Origin: CAZILN01 sp964540005
Lineage (GTDB): Bacteria; Bacteroidota; Bacteroidia; Bacteroidales; SM23-62
DNA length: 7,164 nucleotides
Assembly (NCBI GenBank): GCA_964540005.1
Contig: CAZILN010000389.1
Location: forward strand, 1-7,164
Direction of reading: 5' to 3'
Numbering within the stretch: position 1 is the stretch's first letter; each line of letters opens with the position of its first letter. The notes under the pieces were generated by a model. That model did not search any database and was not told where the DNA came from. It worked only from the letters and a program-made list of their open reading frames with translations. Positions 6,419 to 7,164 of the stretch are shown here, in pieces. Position numbers and translations under genes: made by a program.

Positions 6419-6499
6419 AAGGTAGAAATAGAAGCCGGATTACTTGCCCTGGCTCATATGCTTGCAAAGCTATCCAATAGGGGGTTGCTTTGTCTCTAA
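6419..6499 (+). pseudogene. IS1182-type transposase C-terminal fragment
   Basis: This frame reads KVEIEAGLLALAHMLAKLSN and a few more residues before the TAA at 6497-6499. It resembles the conserved C-terminal end of IS1182-family transposases (a V-E-x-G-L-L-A-x-A-H-N pattern). It is in the +1 frame relative to the upstream FMVRGMK piece. Removing the 28 bases at 6391-6418 would restore FMVRGMK-KVEIEAGLL in one frame, so a small insertion broke a once continuous C-terminal region. Confidence 0.65.
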
Positions 6500-6529
6500 A
6501 TCAAATCAAGTAAGCCCCTTAAAATTGAT

Positions 6530-6599
6530 GAGGATATTAAATGAAGCCGCCTCAGCGTCTTTTGCGTAGCAAATTATGCAGCGTCAAATTAATATCCTC
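6530..6599. repeat. 70-bp inverted-repeat structure near the IS right end
   Basis: Perfect 11-base arms, GAGGATATTAA at 6530-6540 and TTAATATCCTC at 6589-6599, enclose a 48-base centre. The centre holds a small perfect hairpin (TTTGC-GTA-GCAAA, 6561-6573) and a direct repeat CAGCGTC at 6553-6559 and 6579-6585. It lies after the transposase fragment and before the right terminal repeat. It could be part of the original IS or a small nested repeat insertion; the sequence alone does not decide. Confidence 0.6.
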
Positions 6600-6608
6600 G
6601 ATGAGAAT

Positions 6609-6646
6609 AAAAAAAGGGCCGAATCAATGTGATTTGAGACGACCCC
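6609..6646 (-). terminator. Possible terminator at the right end of the IS remnant
   Basis: Read on the minus strand, GGGTCG (6645-6640) can pair with CGGCCC (6621-6616) with one G-T pair and an 18-base loop, followed by seven Ts (6615-6609). It lies about 29 bp past the stop of the leftward DUF5684-type gene and could end its transcript. The stem is short and the loop long, so it is weaker than the structure at the other IS end. Confidence 0.4.
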
Positions 6647-6674
6647 GCCAAACAAATTCGTGTTAAAAGTACTC

Positions 6675-7091
6675 TTAGGCTTTAGCTGTCCATGTTGCCT
6701 TCCCGAAAGCCAGTATAGGGAAGAAAATGATTGGCAACAGTACCAATCCAACAGTATAGCCAGCCCCCTGCCCGAAGCTTTTTGAAATACCATGGAAGAC
6801 AATGATCATTGTCACAAGCATAAGGATGGGGTAGATGATCCATCCCAGGATAGGAATAAACATAAGAAGCCAGCCAAGCAGGAATACAAGTATCCATCCC
6901 CAACCTTTCTGTGCCACCTGGACAAAAACTATGACATTATAAATTGGAATGATGGCAGCCCAGCCAGGCTTACCGGCTTTTGAGAAAATTATCCACATGG
7001 ATACAAGCATAAGGACCAGGATTATTACATCGATAATAATCATAGTAGTACCTGCACCCGTGAGAAGACCAAGAATTTGTTGAGGATCCAT
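6675..7091 (-). CDS. DUF5684-type small membrane protein of unknown function
   Basis: This 138-aa hydrophobic protein resembles the DUF5684 family (recognised by motif layout; no search was run). Its function is unknown. Residues 16-36 form a first membrane helix, followed by the characteristic segment KAGKPGWAAIIPIYNVIVF (38-56). Two further hydrophobic stretches (about 65-84 and 85-101) and a C-terminal helix (about 111-130) follow. The second signature is ISKSFGQGAGYTVGLVLLP (101-119) followed by PILAFGKATW, matching the family ending in which a small residue near an FG pair closes the last helix. Four membrane segments are likely. The ATG at 7091 has a good promoter match upstream. The gene stands alone, transcribed toward the IS remnant. 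I do not assign a role. Confidence 0.82.
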   Translation of the reverse strand: MDPQQILGLLTGAGTTMIIIDVIILVLMLVSMWIIFSKAGKPGWAAIIPIYNVIVFVQVAQKGWGWILVFLLGWLLMFIPILGWIIYPILMLVTMIIVFHGISKSFGQGAGYTVGLVLLPIIFFPILAFGKATWTAKA

Positions 7092-7126
7092 AATAAAGTA
7101 TTTAAGTTAGTATTAGGATGTCACAT

Positions 7127-7157
7127 TAAAAATATGGTATTTTTTCAATAAAACAAA
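7127..7157 (-). promoter_or_regulatory. Predicted promoter of the DUF5684-type gene
   Basis: On the minus strand TTTG (7157-7154) is followed after exactly 19 bp by TATTTTTA (7134-7127). This is a complete -33 and a 7-of-8 match to the Bacteroidota -7 consensus TAnnTTTG. A start near 7120 would give a leader of about 25-30 bases before the ATG at 7091. No Shine-Dalgarno sequence is obvious in that AT-rich leader. Confidence 0.55.
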
Positions 7158-7164
7158 TTTGCAC

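Larger units (their letters stand above)
5995..6646. mobile_element. Internally deleted IS1182-type insertion sequence remnant
   Basis: The stretch of about 652 bp is bounded by imperfect terminal inverted repeats: GGGGCTGTCTCAAA at 5995-6008 and, read inward on the other strand from 6646, GGGGTCGTCTCAAA. They differ only in the bases CTG against TCG. Both ends continue inward to a CCC followed by a T-run at a similar distance. Inside are an N-terminal transposase fragment (DPNHPVRLVNQLIDTIDLDP) and a C-terminal one (KVEIEAGLLALAHML), both resembling IS1182-family transposases as I recall them. The DDE catalytic core that should lie between, normally well over 1 kb, is absent. No clear target-site duplication is visible. 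It accounts for most of the long gene-free stretch between clc and the DUF5684 gene. It cannot move alone but might be mobilised in trans. Confidence 0.75.

Noticed and set aside
6792..6983. 63-aa plus-strand open frame opposite the DUF5684-type gene
   Set aside because: It is low-complexity, hydrophilic and His/Lys/Asp-rich, the mirror of a hydrophobic gene, with no independent support.

Overview
The window most likely comes from a chromosome of a Bacteroidota (Bacteroidetes) bacterium, probably a Bacteroidales or Marinilabiliales relative. The evidence is indirect: an ExbB-ExbD-TonB set with an ExbD start and transmembrane region of the type seen in that phylum, starts without clear Shine-Dalgarno sequences, several matches to the phylum's -7 promoter motif TAnnTTTG, and a ClC protein and DUF5684 protein of the type found there. 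No rRNA, tRNA, CRISPR array, phage gene or complete mobile element is visible.

Layout. Positions 61-1971 (+) hold a compact three-gene unit (exbB, exbD, tonB) that converts the proton-motive force into energy for outer-membrane TonB-dependent transport. It converges on a leftward pair at 2045-4102 (-): glyA (serine hydroxymethyltransferase) followed 6 bp later by a TSUP/TauE-SafE family permease. The convergent gap (1972-2044) is filled by a 22-bp tandem repeat whose first copy begins with the tonB stop codon. glyA is divergent from a ClC chloride channel/transporter gene with two C-terminal CBS domains (best start 4179, end 5951, +).

The 76-bp glyA/clc gap contains the most striking DNA in the window. 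A 22-bp perfect palindrome sits inside a longer mirror-symmetric region (about 4122-4181) that places a TAnnTTTG box facing outward on each side at exactly equal distances from the centre.

Positions 5952-6674 carry no intact gene. They hold an internally deleted insertion-sequence remnant of IS1182 type (about 5995-6646). Its terminal inverted repeats are recognisable, an N-terminal and a C-terminal transposase fragment survive, and the catalytic core is missing. Several palindromes lie inside it, and its two ends can fold as terminator-like hairpins facing the neighbouring genes. Beyond it, 6675-7091 (-) encodes a small DUF5684-type membrane protein with a good Bacteroidota-type promoter upstream.

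These are mostly housekeeping and membrane-transport genes; I see no new multi-gene system. The items most worth following are the mirror-image divergent promoter, the reduced IS element and its structured repeats, and the substituted key residues of the ClC protein.
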